Below are positions 1 through 6,929 of a DNA stretch of 64,000 nt, piece after piece. This stretch comes from Paenibacillus sp. FSL A5-0031. Lineage in GTDB: Bacteria > Bacillota > Bacilli > Paenibacillales > Paenibacillaceae. How positions within the stretch are numbered: the stretch's first letter is position 1; every line of letters starts with the position of its first letter. Location: NCBI RefSeq assembly GCF_001956295.1, contig NZ_MRTD01000026.1, positions 16,043 to 80,042 on the forward strand, written 5' to 3'. The translations under genes and the position numbers were made by a program. The notes below the pieces were generated by a model. It was given only the letters and a program-made list of their open reading frames with translations. It did not search any database and was not told where the DNA came from.

Positions 1-41
1 TTTGCAACAATAGAATATATATCGCCTAGTGAGGCATGTTA

Positions 42-70
42 GCGCAGAATAGCATCTGCGCTTTTTTTTT
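42..70 (+). terminator. Intrinsic terminator of the upstream gene
   Basis: Perfect 7-bp stem GCGCAGA/TCTGCGC with a 6-nt loop followed by nine T. It closes a transcription unit whose gene lies before the window (veg, by the gene order known from B. subtilis; inference). Confidence 0.85.
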
Positions 71-121
71 GCGTTCATTCACATTTGCCTTTGCGAAAAG
101 AAGGCGGCCCTTTCCATCTCC

Positions 122-151
122 GTATGGTCGCTAGTCATTTGAAGCATACTA
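122..151 (+). promoter_or_regulatory. Sigma-G-type forespore promoter of sspF
   Basis: GTATG, an 18-bp spacer, then CATACTA. This matches the sigma-G consensus (GHATR, N18, CATWHTA) at every position. It lies about 70 bp before the sspF start codon, as expected for a gene made only in the forespore. Confidence 0.75.
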
Positions 152-218
152 CCTGTGCAATAGTGACAGCCGTATATTTTGATTAGAATGATGTAAATTC
201 GAATATGGAGGTAATGAA

Positions 219-404
219 ATGGGTCGCAGAAGACGCGGAGTAATGTCTGAGGAATTGAAATATGAGCTTGCTAAAGATCTTGGTTTTTATGATACAGTGC
301 AGCAAGAGGGCTGGGGAAGCATACGCGCGAAGGACGCCGGAAATATGGTGAAACGCGCAATACAAATCGCTGAGCAGGCTGCTGCCAAAACAAATCAACC
401 CTAA
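219..404 (+). CDS. sspF: Small acid-soluble spore protein, alpha/beta type, SspF
   Basis: A 61-residue protein of the alpha/beta-type SASP family, closely resembling B. subtilis SspF in its opening (MGRRRRGVMS), the central KYELAKDLGFYDTV and the C-terminal GNMVKRAIQIAEQ block. Family members bind spore DNA, shift it toward an A-like form and protect it from UV and chemical damage; they are degraded at germination by the protease Gpr. The ATG follows a clear GGAGGT ribosome site 6 nt upstream. It has its own sigma-G-type promoter and terminator, so it is a single-gene unit between veg and ispE, the same position as in B. subtilis. Confidence 0.96.
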   Translation: MGRRRRGVMSEELKYELAKDLGFYDTVQQEGWGSIRAKDAGNMVKRAIQIAEQAAAKTNQP

Positions 405-430
405 GTGATGGCTCCTATTTATTCGTGAAA

Positions 431-485
431 AAGCTAAGCGGATGACTGTCGAAAAACATTCGATTGTCATCTCTTAGCTTTTATT
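431..485 (+). terminator. Intrinsic terminator after sspF
   Basis: Long interrupted stem: AAGCTAAG at 431-438 pairs with CTTAGCTT at 473-480, with inner GATGAC/GTCATC and TCGA/TCGA pairing, then a short T-rich tail. Confidence 0.75.
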
Positions 486-541
486 GCGTTGGTTTGATAT
501 AATGATGCTTAAGCTTACGAACGAACGGGTGAACTTATCAG

Positions 542-1396
542 ATGAAAATTTATGAAAAAGCTCCTGCCAAAATTAATTTATTGCTCGATGTACTCCGCAA
601 GCGTGATGACGGCTACCATGAAGTCGAAATGATTATGACGATGGTTGACCTTGCAGACCGCCTTGAAATGGAAGAGCTACCTAGAGATACGATCATTATT
701 TCAAGCCAAGTTGGATACATACCGTTAGATGAGAAAAACTTAGCGTTTCAGGCAGCTAGGCTTATTAAAGACCGTTATGATGTTAAGCAAGGCGTATATA
801 TTCATTTGGACAAAAAAATACCAGTCGCTGCGGGACTCGCTGGCGGAAGCAGTGATGCTGCTGCTGCCCTGCGAGGGCTAAACCGTTTGTGGAAACTGGA
901 GATCCCTGAGGACGAGCTGTGCAAGCTAGGCGCAGAGCTTGGCTCTGACGTTCCGTTCTGTGTAACGGGCGGCACTGCCATCGCAAGGGGACGTGGCGAG
1001 AAGCTTGAACATATCGCCAACCCTCCGCAATGCTGGGTTGTACTTGCCAAGCCGCCAATCAATGTGTCGACGGCTGACGTATATGGCAGATTCCGCGCAA
1101 ATGAGCTTAAAGAGCATCCATCCATTTCAAATATGGTTGGTGCACTTGAGCGCGGCTCTTTTGCCGATATATGTGAAGGACTTGGCAACGTACTCGAAAA
1201 AGTTACGCTGGATGTGCATCCTGAGGTTATGCAGCTGAAGGAAAGTATGATTCGGCTTGGTGCCGACGGTGTGCTTATGTCTGGCAGCGGACCTACTGTA
1301 TTCGGCCTTGTGTCGAAGGAAGCCAAGCTTCCTCGTATTTATAATGGGCTCCGCGGTTTCTGCAAAGAAGTATATGTGGTAAGAATGCTCACATAA
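542..1396 (+). CDS. ispE: 4-diphosphocytidyl-2-C-methyl-D-erythritol kinase
   Basis: A 284-residue GHMP-family kinase that phosphorylates CDP-methylerythritol with ATP in the non-mevalonate (MEP) isoprenoid pathway, a cytosolic step. Visible features are the N-terminal substrate motif (EKAPAKINLLLDV, residues 4-16), the glycine-rich GHMP ATP loop VPVAAGLAGGSSDAAAAL around residues 95-112, and the C-terminal motif MSGSGPTVFG near residues 245-254. Length is normal. The ATG at 542 sits just after a GGGTGA-type ribosome site. It lies between sspF and purR as in B. subtilis, with no obvious cotranscription with sspF because a terminator intervenes. Confidence 0.97.
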   Translation: MKIYEKAPAKINLLLDVLRKRDDGYHEVEMIMTMVDLADRLEMEELPRDTIIISSQVGYIPLDEKNLAFQAARLIKDRYDVKQGVYIHLDKKIPVAAGLAGGSSDAAAALRGLNRLWKLEIPEDELCKLGAELGSDVPFCVTGGTAIARGRGEKLEHIANPPQCWVVLAKPPINVSTADVYGRFRANELKEHPSISNMVGALERGSFADICEGLGNVLEKVTLDVHPEVMQLKESMIRLGADGVLMSGSGPTVFGLVSKEAKLPRIYNGLRGFCKEVYVVRMLT

Positions 1397-1410
1397 GGCT
1401 GACGTTCTCC

Positions 1411-1461
1411 TTGATTAAATCCGTATAAAAATGTTATATTTACATTATAATATTCGGATTT
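1411..1461 (+). promoter_or_regulatory. purR promoter with two inverted PurBox-like sites
   Basis: TTGATT (1411-1416), 18 bp, TATATT (1435-1440) gives a plausible sigma-A promoter. The 13-mer at 1449-1461 matches the reverse PurBox pattern (AWWGTTCGGWWWT) at 12 of 13 positions. A weaker opposed copy (10 of 13) lies at 1417-1429, inside the promoter spacer. PurR autoregulation is known in B. subtilis, where paired inverted PurBoxes lie 16-17 bp apart; here the gap is 19 bp, so the second site is tentative. Confidence 0.4.
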
Positions 1462-1473
1462 AGGTGGGGGGAG

Positions 1474-2307
1474 ATGTGTTTGAAAAAGTTGAAACGGAGC
1501 TCGCGGTTGGTAGAGATGACCCAATACCTGTTAAGTCGACCCCACACGTTAATTTCACTGACAGCATTTGCTGATCGATATCAATCGGCAAAGTCTTCAA
1601 TTAGTGAGGACCTGGCGATCATAAAAGAAGTGTTTGAGGAAGAAGGTATCGGCGAGCTTCATACACTTGCAGGAGCAGCAGGCGGAGTAAGATATACGCC
1701 TAAGATGCAAGAAACGACGGCTCTTACCATTATGACAAGCATATGCCGCCAGTTAGAGCAGCCTGAAAGGGTCCTTCCCGGCGGTTATTTGTATATAACG
1801 GATATGTTAGGCCAACCAGAGCTTCTCGCGGATGTCGGCAGAATGTTTGCAACTGCGTTCGCAGACCGGAAGATCGATGTCATTATGACCGTTGAGACAA
1901 AAGGAATACCTCTAGCTTACGCAACAGCTGCGTGCTTGAATATTCCGGTTGTTATTGTACGGCGTGACAATAAGGTAACGGAAGGCTCTGCAGTGAGTAT
2001 CAACTATGTATCAGGATCAACCAAGCGGATTCAGACGATGTCACTCGCACGTAGAGCGCTTAAGGAGCAATCCCGCGTTCTTATTATCGATGACTTTATG
2101 AAGGCAGGCGGAACGATCCAAGGCATGATGGATTTGCTGTTTGAATTTAAAGCTATCGTCGCAGGCGTTGGCGTATTTGTTGAGTCAGGCGAGGTAGAAC
2201 TCGAGGAACGGCTTCTTGAGGACTATGTCTCTCTAGCTAAACTGACGGCTGTTGATATGAAGACAAAACAAACGACGGTAATTCCAGGCAACTATTTTAA
2301 AGAATAG
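1474..2307 (+). CDS. purR: Purine operon repressor PurR
   Basis: A 277-residue DNA-binding protein with an N-terminal winged helix (about residues 1-75; SAKSSISEDLAIIKEVFE is the recognisable core) and a C-terminal phosphoribosyltransferase-fold domain. The PRPP-binding loop VLIIDDFMKAGGT lies near residues 201-213. In B. subtilis PurR represses purine synthesis and transport genes, and PRPP relieves repression. A strong AGGTGGGGGG ribosome site precedes the chosen ATG at 1474; a TTG two codons on is an alternative. It is followed by ridA with about 50 bp between, a conserved pairing that links purine control to imine detoxification. Confidence 0.96.
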   Translation: MCLKKLKRSSRLVEMTQYLLSRPHTLISLTAFADRYQSAKSSISEDLAIIKEVFEEEGIGELHTLAGAAGGVRYTPKMQETTALTIMTSICRQLEQPERVLPGGYLYITDMLGQPELLADVGRMFATAFADRKIDVIMTVETKGIPLAYATAACLNIPVVIVRRDNKVTEGSAVSINYVSGSTKRIQTMSLARRALKEQSRVLIIDDFMKAGGTIQGMMDLLFEFKAIVAGVGVFVESGEVELEERLLEDYVSLAKLTAVDMKTKQTTVIPGNYFKE

Positions 2308-2358
2308 ATACGTGTAAATGAGAGCTTATTACATCTTGTTAGGAAGGCTGGGACCATC

Positions 2359-2757
2359 ATGACAACAAAGCAACAAATGCAAGTGATTGCAACGGACAAA
2401 GCTCCTGCAGCAATCGGACCTTATTCGCAAGCGATTAAGCTCGGAGGATTATTGTTCACTTCAGGACAAATTCCGCTCGATGCGGCTGGGCAGCTTGTTG
2501 ATGGCGGCATTGAGGAACAAACGCATCAGGTGTTTAGAAATTTGGAGGCCGTGCTTGCTGCTGCAGGTGCCAGCTTTCAAGATGTCGTAAAAGCGACCGT
2601 ATTTATGAAAGATATGAATCAATTTGCAACGGTAAATGGCATTTACTCCTCTTACTTCGGAGAGCATAAACCGGCTCGTTCGGCCGTGGAGGTCGCAAGG
2701 CTGCCAAAGGATGTTCTTGTCGAAATAGAGGTCATTGCATCGACAATTGTCGAATGA
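2359..2757 (+). CDS. ridA: RidA family enamine/imine deaminase (YabJ)
   Basis: A 132-residue member of the YjgF/YER057c/UK114 family. Family members form trimers that hydrolyse reactive 2-aminoacrylate-type imines made by PLP enzymes, releasing ammonia. The conserved blocks are visible: PAAIGPYSQA near the N-terminus, FTSGQIPLD, and the C-terminal RSAVEVARLPKDVLVEIEVIA with the substrate-binding arginine. Length is exactly usual. AGGAAGG provides a ribosome site before ATG 2359. It sits between purR and spoVG as in B. subtilis, where yabJ was reported to assist PurR-dependent control; that role here is inference. Confidence 0.95.
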   Translation: MTTKQQMQVIATDKAPAAIGPYSQAIKLGGLLFTSGQIPLDAAGQLVDGGIEEQTHQVFRNLEAVLAAAGASFQDVVKATVFMKDMNQFATVNGIYSSYFGEHKPARSAVEVARLPKDVLVEIEVIASTIVE

Positions 2758-2820
2758 AAACGAAAAAGATTCAAAATAAAAAAAATATTTTAAATTGAGT
2801 ATGAATTTACCAAAAATGTA

Positions 2821-2847
2821 GAAGGAATTGGCACAAAAACGTGGAAG
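2821..2847 (+). promoter_or_regulatory. Sigma-H-type promoter of spoVG
   Basis: GAAGGAATT at 2821-2829 fits the sigma-H -35 consensus RWAGGAWWT completely. After 13 bp, GGAAG at 2843-2847 covers most of the -10 (HGAAT, one mismatch at the last base). The layout resembles the well-known B. subtilis spoVG promoter. Confidence 0.7.
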
Positions 2848-2887
2848 TATACACCAAGTCTCTGATAGACAAAGGTGGTGAACACAA

Positions 2888-3169
2888 GTGCAAATTACTG
2901 ATGTCAGACTCCGCCGTGTAAATTCCGAAGGGCGTATGAAGGCAATCGCATCCATTACTATTGATAATGAATTCGTTGTTCACGATATTCGTGTCATCGA
3001 TGGAAACAATGGTATGTTCGTTGCAATGCCAAGCAAACGTACTCCGGATGGAGAATTTCGGGATATCGCTCATCCGATCTCTTCAACCACCCGGGAGAAA
3101 ATCCAGGCTGCTGTTCTCGCTGAATACGAGCGCGCAGCAGAAGAAGTTGCGATTGAAGAAGGAGCTTAA
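2888..3169 (+). CDS. spoVG: Septation regulator SpoVG
   Basis: A 93-residue SpoVG, a small site-specific nucleic-acid-binding protein conserved in Firmicutes that influences septation at sporulation onset and, in other species, capsule and virulence gene expression. The opening MQITDVRLRRVNSEGRMKA and the ALASITIDNEFVVHDIRVI-like block with KRTPDGEFRDIAHPI are diagnostic. Translation starts at GTG 2888, placed 7 nt after a strong AAAGGTGGTG site; no ATG fits better. Transcription is probably from the sigma-H-type promoter 40-65 bp upstream and ends at a strong terminator. Confidence 0.97.
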   Translation: MQITDVRLRRVNSEGRMKAIASITIDNEFVVHDIRVIDGNNGMFVAMPSKRTPDGEFRDIAHPISSTTREKIQAAVLAEYERAAEEVAIEEGA

Positions 3170-3201
3170 GGCACTGCATTTTATGTTTTTGGGGTTGATT
3201 G

Positions 3202-3235
3202 GAGAAGAGAGCCATGGCTCTCTTCTCTTTTTTTT
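3202..3235 (+). terminator. Intrinsic terminator after spoVG
   Basis: Self-complementary 26-nt stretch (GAGAAGAGAGCC mirrored as GGCTCTCTTCTC) followed by eight T. Confidence 0.9.
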
Positions 3236-3488
3236 GCGAGAGGTGATTGCTAAGCATATGATTACGTGCGACTTATCTTTTTACTATGAAACGAATAGGT
3301 TGTAGTGTAGAATGACAGGCAGCGATTCCATACACTTGGAAATCGAGCAACATATTCGTATAATGGAATAGGATGTACGACTTGAATCATTGCAGCTTTC
3401 AGCGTTTGCTGATGAAGATAGCACTTTTTTCACACTTATAAAGCTATACTAAAATAATCATTTATTGCAGGTCTAGGGGGTCTTTCAT

Positions 3489-4886
3489 TTGAAAGTTATG
3501 GCGATTGTGCTTGCTGCAGGACAGGGCAAGCGTATGAAATCGAAGTTATATAAGGTGCTGCATCCGGTGTGCGGCAAGCCGATGGTAGGCCATGTGCTTG
3601 ATGTTGTGAAGGAAGCGGCTGCGGAGCGGTCGGTCGTTATTGTAGGTCACGGAGCTGAAAAGGTTAAATCGTATTTGGGCGATGGCGCTGAATACGTCTT
3701 GCAGGAGCAGCAGCTAGGTACCGGTCATGCGGTGCTGCAAGCGGAAGCACTGCTTGGCGGCGAGAAAGGTACGACGATTGTGATTTGCGGCGATACTCCG
3801 CTTGTGCAAGCATCGACAATTGAAGCCATGCTTGAGCTGCATCATTCGAGCGGAGCGGCTGCAACGGTGCTGACAGCCGCTTTTGACGATCCTACAGGGT
3901 ATGGCCGCGTTATTCGTGGCGAAGATGGCACTGTACAGCGGATTGTTGAACAAAAGGACTGCTCAGCTGAAGAAGCAGCAGTTAAAGAAATTAATACAGG
4001 CACATATTGCTTCGACAATGAGAAGCTGTTCGCTGCGCTTGCTAAGGTAACGAGTAATAACGCACAAGGCGAGTATTATTTAACGGATGTTATCGGAATA
4101 TTCCGTGAAGCGGGCGAATCTGTCCAAGGCTACTGCACGACAGATGTGTCAGAAGCCATAGGCGTGAATGACCGCGTGGCGCTTGCTGAGGCAGAGCGTT
4201 TTATGCGTGATCGAATTAACCGCAATCATCTGCTTGGCGGCGTCACTTTGATCGATGCGTCTTCAACTTATATCGAAGCGGGTGTTCAGATCGGATCTGA
4301 CACCGTCATATATCCAGGTACAGTGCTTCGCGGGTCAACAATTATCGGAGAAGATTGCATTATCGGTCCTCAAGCTGATATTGCGGACAGTACGATCGGC
4401 AACGGCGTCGCGATTAAATATTCAGTTGTTTCTGAATCGGTAATTGGCGATACAAGCGCTGTGGGGCCTTACGCTAATTTGCGTCCAGGCTCGAAGCTTG
4501 GCGTTGGCTGCAAAGTTGGTGACTTTGTGGAGCTCAAAAACGCATCGCTTGATGATGGCAGCAAAGTATCGCATCTAAGCTACGTTGGTGACGCTAAGGT
4601 TGGCAAAGACGTCAATATCGGCTGCGGCGCCATAACGGTCAATTATGACGGTTACAATAAATTTGTAACGGAAATCGGCGATAATGCCTTCATCGGCAGC
4701 AATGTCAATTTGATTGCACCATTGAAAATTGGTGATGGCGCATATGTTGTTGCCGGCTCTACGGTTACGCATGATGTACCAGCTGGTGATCTTGCGATCG
4801 CACGCGAGCGCCAAGTGAATAAATCAGGTTATGCGGATAAAATCCGTGGACGTGCAAAAGCAAAAAAAGAAAAGAAACAATCATAA
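3489..4886 (+). CDS. glmU: Bifunctional UDP-GlcNAc pyrophosphorylase / glucosamine-1-phosphate acetyltransferase
   Basis: A 465-residue GlmU that acetylates glucosamine-1-phosphate and joins it to UTP, giving UDP-GlcNAc for peptidoglycan and teichoic acids. The N-terminal Rossmann-like uridyltransferase (residues 1-230) shows LAAGQGKRMKSKLYKVLHP and the metal/nucleotide segment ICGDTPL. The C-terminal left-handed beta-helix (about 250-455) carries hexapeptide repeats and the acetyltransferase signature LSYVGDAKVG...INVNYDG-like region. TTG 3489 is chosen because AGGGGG lies 8 nt upstream; ATG 3498 is the alternative. The usual next gene prs is absent: a terminator and repeat elements follow instead. 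Confidence 0.97.
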   Translation: MKVMAIVLAAGQGKRMKSKLYKVLHPVCGKPMVGHVLDVVKEAAAERSVVIVGHGAEKVKSYLGDGAEYVLQEQQLGTGHAVLQAEALLGGEKGTTIVICGDTPLVQASTIEAMLELHHSSGAAATVLTAAFDDPTGYGRVIRGEDGTVQRIVEQKDCSAEEAAVKEINTGTYCFDNEKLFAALAKVTSNNAQGEYYLTDVIGIFREAGESVQGYCTTDVSEAIGVNDRVALAEAERFMRDRINRNHLLGGVTLIDASSTYIEAGVQIGSDTVIYPGTVLRGSTIIGEDCIIGPQADIADSTIGNGVAIKYSVVSESVIGDTSAVGPYANLRPGSKLGVGCKVGDFVELKNASLDDGSKVSHLSYVGDAKVGKDVNIGCGAITVNYDGYNKFVTEIGDNAFIGSNVNLIAPLKIGDGAYVVAGSTVTHDVPAGDLAIARERQVNKSGYADKIRGRAKAKKEKKQS

Positions 4887-4907
4887 TATCAAATGGTTGA
4901 TATAGAG

Positions 4908-4955
4908 GATGCAGTGACGAATTCAGAGGATGAATTCGTTGCTGCATCTTTTTTT
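4908..4955 (+). terminator. Intrinsic terminator after glmU
   Basis: 17-bp stem with one internal mismatch (GATGCAG..ACGAATTC at 4908-4924 against GAATTCGT..CTGCATC at 4932-4948), 7-nt loop, then seven T. Confidence 0.92.
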
Positions 4956-5020
4956 ATGCAAATGTCGTTTAAAGTTTAATTTTTGGCTGTAGTGGGTAAG
5001 TTATAGGGAAATCAAAACAG

Positions 5021-5134
5021 AAGCGAGTTTTTGCTTCACAAAAACTAAGCATATGCTTACGAAGCAAGTTTTGCTTCACAAAACTAAGCGTATGCTTACG
5101 AAGCAAGTTTTTGCTTCACAAAAACTTTAGGAGG
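5021..5134 (+). repeat. Modular leader element before rplY: three hairpins, two palindromic linkers
   Basis: Three hairpins with stems AGTTTTTG/CAAAAACT (5026-5046), AGTTTTG/CAAAACT (5067-5085) and AGTTTTTG/CAAAAACT (5106-5126), each with loop CTTCA. They are joined by linkers containing AAGCATATGCTT (5047-5058) and AAGCGTATGCTT (5086-5097), followed by ACGAAGCA. The last hairpin runs straight into the TTAGGAGG ribosome site of rplY. The same design recurs before the S1 gene and yabS. Function is unknown. Confidence 0.8.
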
Positions 5135-5142
5135 TAATCAAT

Positions 5143-5793
5143 ATGGCGATAGCTATGAACGCGGATCAACGAACTGGCACGACGAAAGGTGAGTTGCGCC
5201 AATTGCGGCTCCAAGGGAAAATACCGGGCGTTATTTATGGTAAACAGTTGAATGATGCAGCACAGGTCATGGTGGATAGTAAGGAATTGCAGACTTTGCT
5301 GCGTTCTCAGCCGAATGCGGTGCTTGAAATTAATATTCCATCCCATGGAAAAACCTCCGTTATGATCGCAGAGGTGCAACGCGATTCTTTGAGCAGACAA
5401 GTGCTGCACGTTGATTTCCATCAAATTAATATGAACGAGAACGTGCGGGCGAACGTTCGTATTCATGCAGAAGGCGATTCTCAAGGTGTACGCGAGGGCG
5501 GTATCTTGCAGTTGATTTTGCATGAGCTTGAGGTGCAATGCTTGCCGGGCAGTATTCCTGATTCTATTTCTGTCGACATATCGTCGCTGGAGATTGGCGG
5601 AAGCATACTCGTAAGCGATTTGTTGCTGCCGAGCGGCGTGGAATTACTAGCGGAGCCTGAGCAGGTCGTTGCAACGATTCTTGCGCCGCAAAAAGAGCTT
5701 ACAGAAGAAGAAGCAGAGGCTGCTGCAGTGGAGCTTACAGAAGCAGAGTCACGCTCCAACGAAGCGAAGCTTGAGGGCGTTAAGAGCCTGTAG
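5143..5793 (+). CDS. rplY: 50S ribosomal protein L25 / general stress protein Ctc
   Basis: A 216-residue bL25 of the long Ctc (TL5) type. The N-terminal 5S-rRNA-binding domain is recognisable by LRLQGKIPGVIYGK and by HVDFHQINMNENVRANV near residues 90-106; the C-terminal beta domain spans about 95-185 and ends in an acidic tail rich in Glu and Ala. Ctc binds 5S rRNA in the large subunit and is stress-induced in B. subtilis. AGGAGG lies 8 nt before ATG 5143. Three hairpin modules precede this ribosome site, suggesting leader-based control of initiation (inference). No sigma-B promoter was recognised. Confidence 0.95.
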   Translation: MAIAMNADQRTGTTKGELRQLRLQGKIPGVIYGKQLNDAAQVMVDSKELQTLLRSQPNAVLEINIPSHGKTSVMIAEVQRDSLSRQVLHVDFHQINMNENVRANVRIHAEGDSQGVREGGILQLILHELEVQCLPGSIPDSISVDISSLEIGGSILVSDLLLPSGVELLAEPEQVVATILAPQKELTEEEAEAAAVELTEAESRSNEAKLEGVKSL

Positions 5794-5843
5794 AATCTCT
5801 TTTGAAAAATTACGTATACAACGCAGTACCGAGCATATTCAGG

Positions 5844-5878
5844 CGCCGTCCTTCATCAGGGCGGCGTTGTTTGCTTTT
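5844..5878 (+). terminator. Probable terminator after rplY
   Basis: CGCCGTCC/GGGCGGCG stem with one G-T pair and a 7-nt loop, followed by an interrupted T-rich tail. Confidence 0.5.
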
Positions 5879-5977
5879 TGGGGAAAATAGAATGAAAGTT
5901 CTGCCGCAGGACGGCTTCCGATGTTTACGCTTGTAATAGATTATGTTACATTTGTCCGTAAAGGAGTGGAGAGAGCA

Positions 5978-6538
5978 ATGAGGTGGATTGCAGGACTTGG
6001 CAATCCCGGTGCTGCTTATCAAGGAACCCGGCATAATGTCGGATTTATGGTTATTGATGAGCTTGCAAGGCGCTGGGGCATTAGTGTAACGCAAAATAAA
6101 TGCAAGGCATTAATCGGAGAAGGCAACGTACAAGGCACGAAGGTTGTCCTTATTAAGCCGATGACATATATGAATTTGTCTGGAGAGTCAGTAAGATCAT
6201 TTCTAGATTACTTTAAGGCTGAGGTCCAGGACGGCTTAATCGTTTATGATGATTTGGATACGGAGATCGGCAAGCTTCGCCTTCGTTATCAAGGCAGTGC
6301 GGGCGGGCATAACGGAATCAAATCATTGATTCAGCATTTGGGCACGCAAACTTTTGACCGCGTTCGGATGGGCATTTCGCGCCCGCAGCCAGGCATGAAC
6401 ATTGCGGACTATGTGCTCTCCACTTTTCCAAAGAGCGAGCATGAGAAATTGTCTGCTATGGTTGCTGACGCATGTGATGCTATTGAGTTTAGATTGAAGG
6501 CGCCTTTCGAGGAGACAATGGCAAAGTTTAACCGATAA
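5978..6538 (+). CDS. pth: Peptidyl-tRNA hydrolase
   Basis: A 186-residue Pth that cleaves the ester bond of peptidyl-tRNAs released from stalled ribosomes, recycling tRNA in the cytosol. The family hallmarks are visible: GLGNPGAAYQGTRHNVGF at residues 6-23 with the catalytic His of RHNVG, KPMTYMNLSG around residue 60, the catalytic Asp in YDDLDTEIGKLRLR, and GSAGGHNGIKSL. ATG 5978 is chosen since AAGGAG lies about 10 nt upstream and Pth proteins begin right at this motif; an in-frame ATG 57 nt earlier has no ribosome site. Followed by fin, as in B. subtilis (spoVC-yabK). Confidence 0.97.
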   Translation: MRWIAGLGNPGAAYQGTRHNVGFMVIDELARRWGISVTQNKCKALIGEGNVQGTKVVLIKPMTYMNLSGESVRSFLDYFKAEVQDGLIVYDDLDTEIGKLRLRYQGSAGGHNGIKSLIQHLGTQTFDRVRMGISRPQPGMNIADYVLSTFPKSEHEKLSAMVADACDAIEFRLKAPFEETMAKFNR

Positions 6539-6601
6539 TCTGTTAGAAATTGATTATGAGGGCATACTGAAGGATATAACTACCCTTCAGGAGGCATACA
6601 T

Positions 6602-6832
6602 ATGGCAGTAAACTATATTTGTCGGCACTGCAGAACATCGATAGGGTCGCTTAGCGGGTCAAATATAACGGAGCATCAACTGGGCTTCCATTTCTTGACC
6701 CCCGAAGAACGCAGCGATATAATAGCGTATGACCCAAATGGAGATGTAACGGTAAAAGTGGTCTGTGATTATTGCCGCGAGGCGATTGATGCGAACCCAG
6801 AGCTTCATTTGGTAACTAGTCCTCTTCAATGA
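6602..6832 (+). CDS. fin: Anti-sigma-F factor Fin
   Basis: A 76-residue zinc-ribbon-like protein matching Fin (YabK). Two CxxC pairs (YICRHCR near residue 7 and VCDYCRE near residue 56) and the central LGFHFLTPEERSDIIAYDPNGDV block are characteristic. In B. subtilis Fin is made in the forespore and binds sigma-F, helping the switch to sigma-G. ATG 6602 follows a CAGGAGG-type site. It lies between pth and mfd, its conserved place. Whether it has its own sigma-F promoter was not resolved. Confidence 0.92.
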   Translation: MAVNYICRHCRTSIGSLSGSNITEHQLGFHFLTPEERSDIIAYDPNGDVTVKVVCDYCREAIDANPELHLVTSPLQ

Positions 6833-6850
6833 CGGAAAGTGAATAGTATG

Positions 6851-6876
6851 AGCCTTAGCAGATGGCTGAGGCTTAT
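6851..6876 (+). terminator. Weak terminator or attenuator between fin and mfd
   Basis: AGCCTTAGC/GCTGAGGCT stem with a 5-nt loop, then TATTTTC; short T-rich tail. Confidence 0.5.
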
Positions 6877-6929
6877 TTTCAATGTACAGGGAGCGATCGT
6901 ATCACTCTCCGATTGTGTAAAGAAACGGG

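Noticed and set aside
5921..5977. Earlier start of pth
   Set aside because: It would add 19 atypical residues; the AAGGAG site fits ATG 5978.
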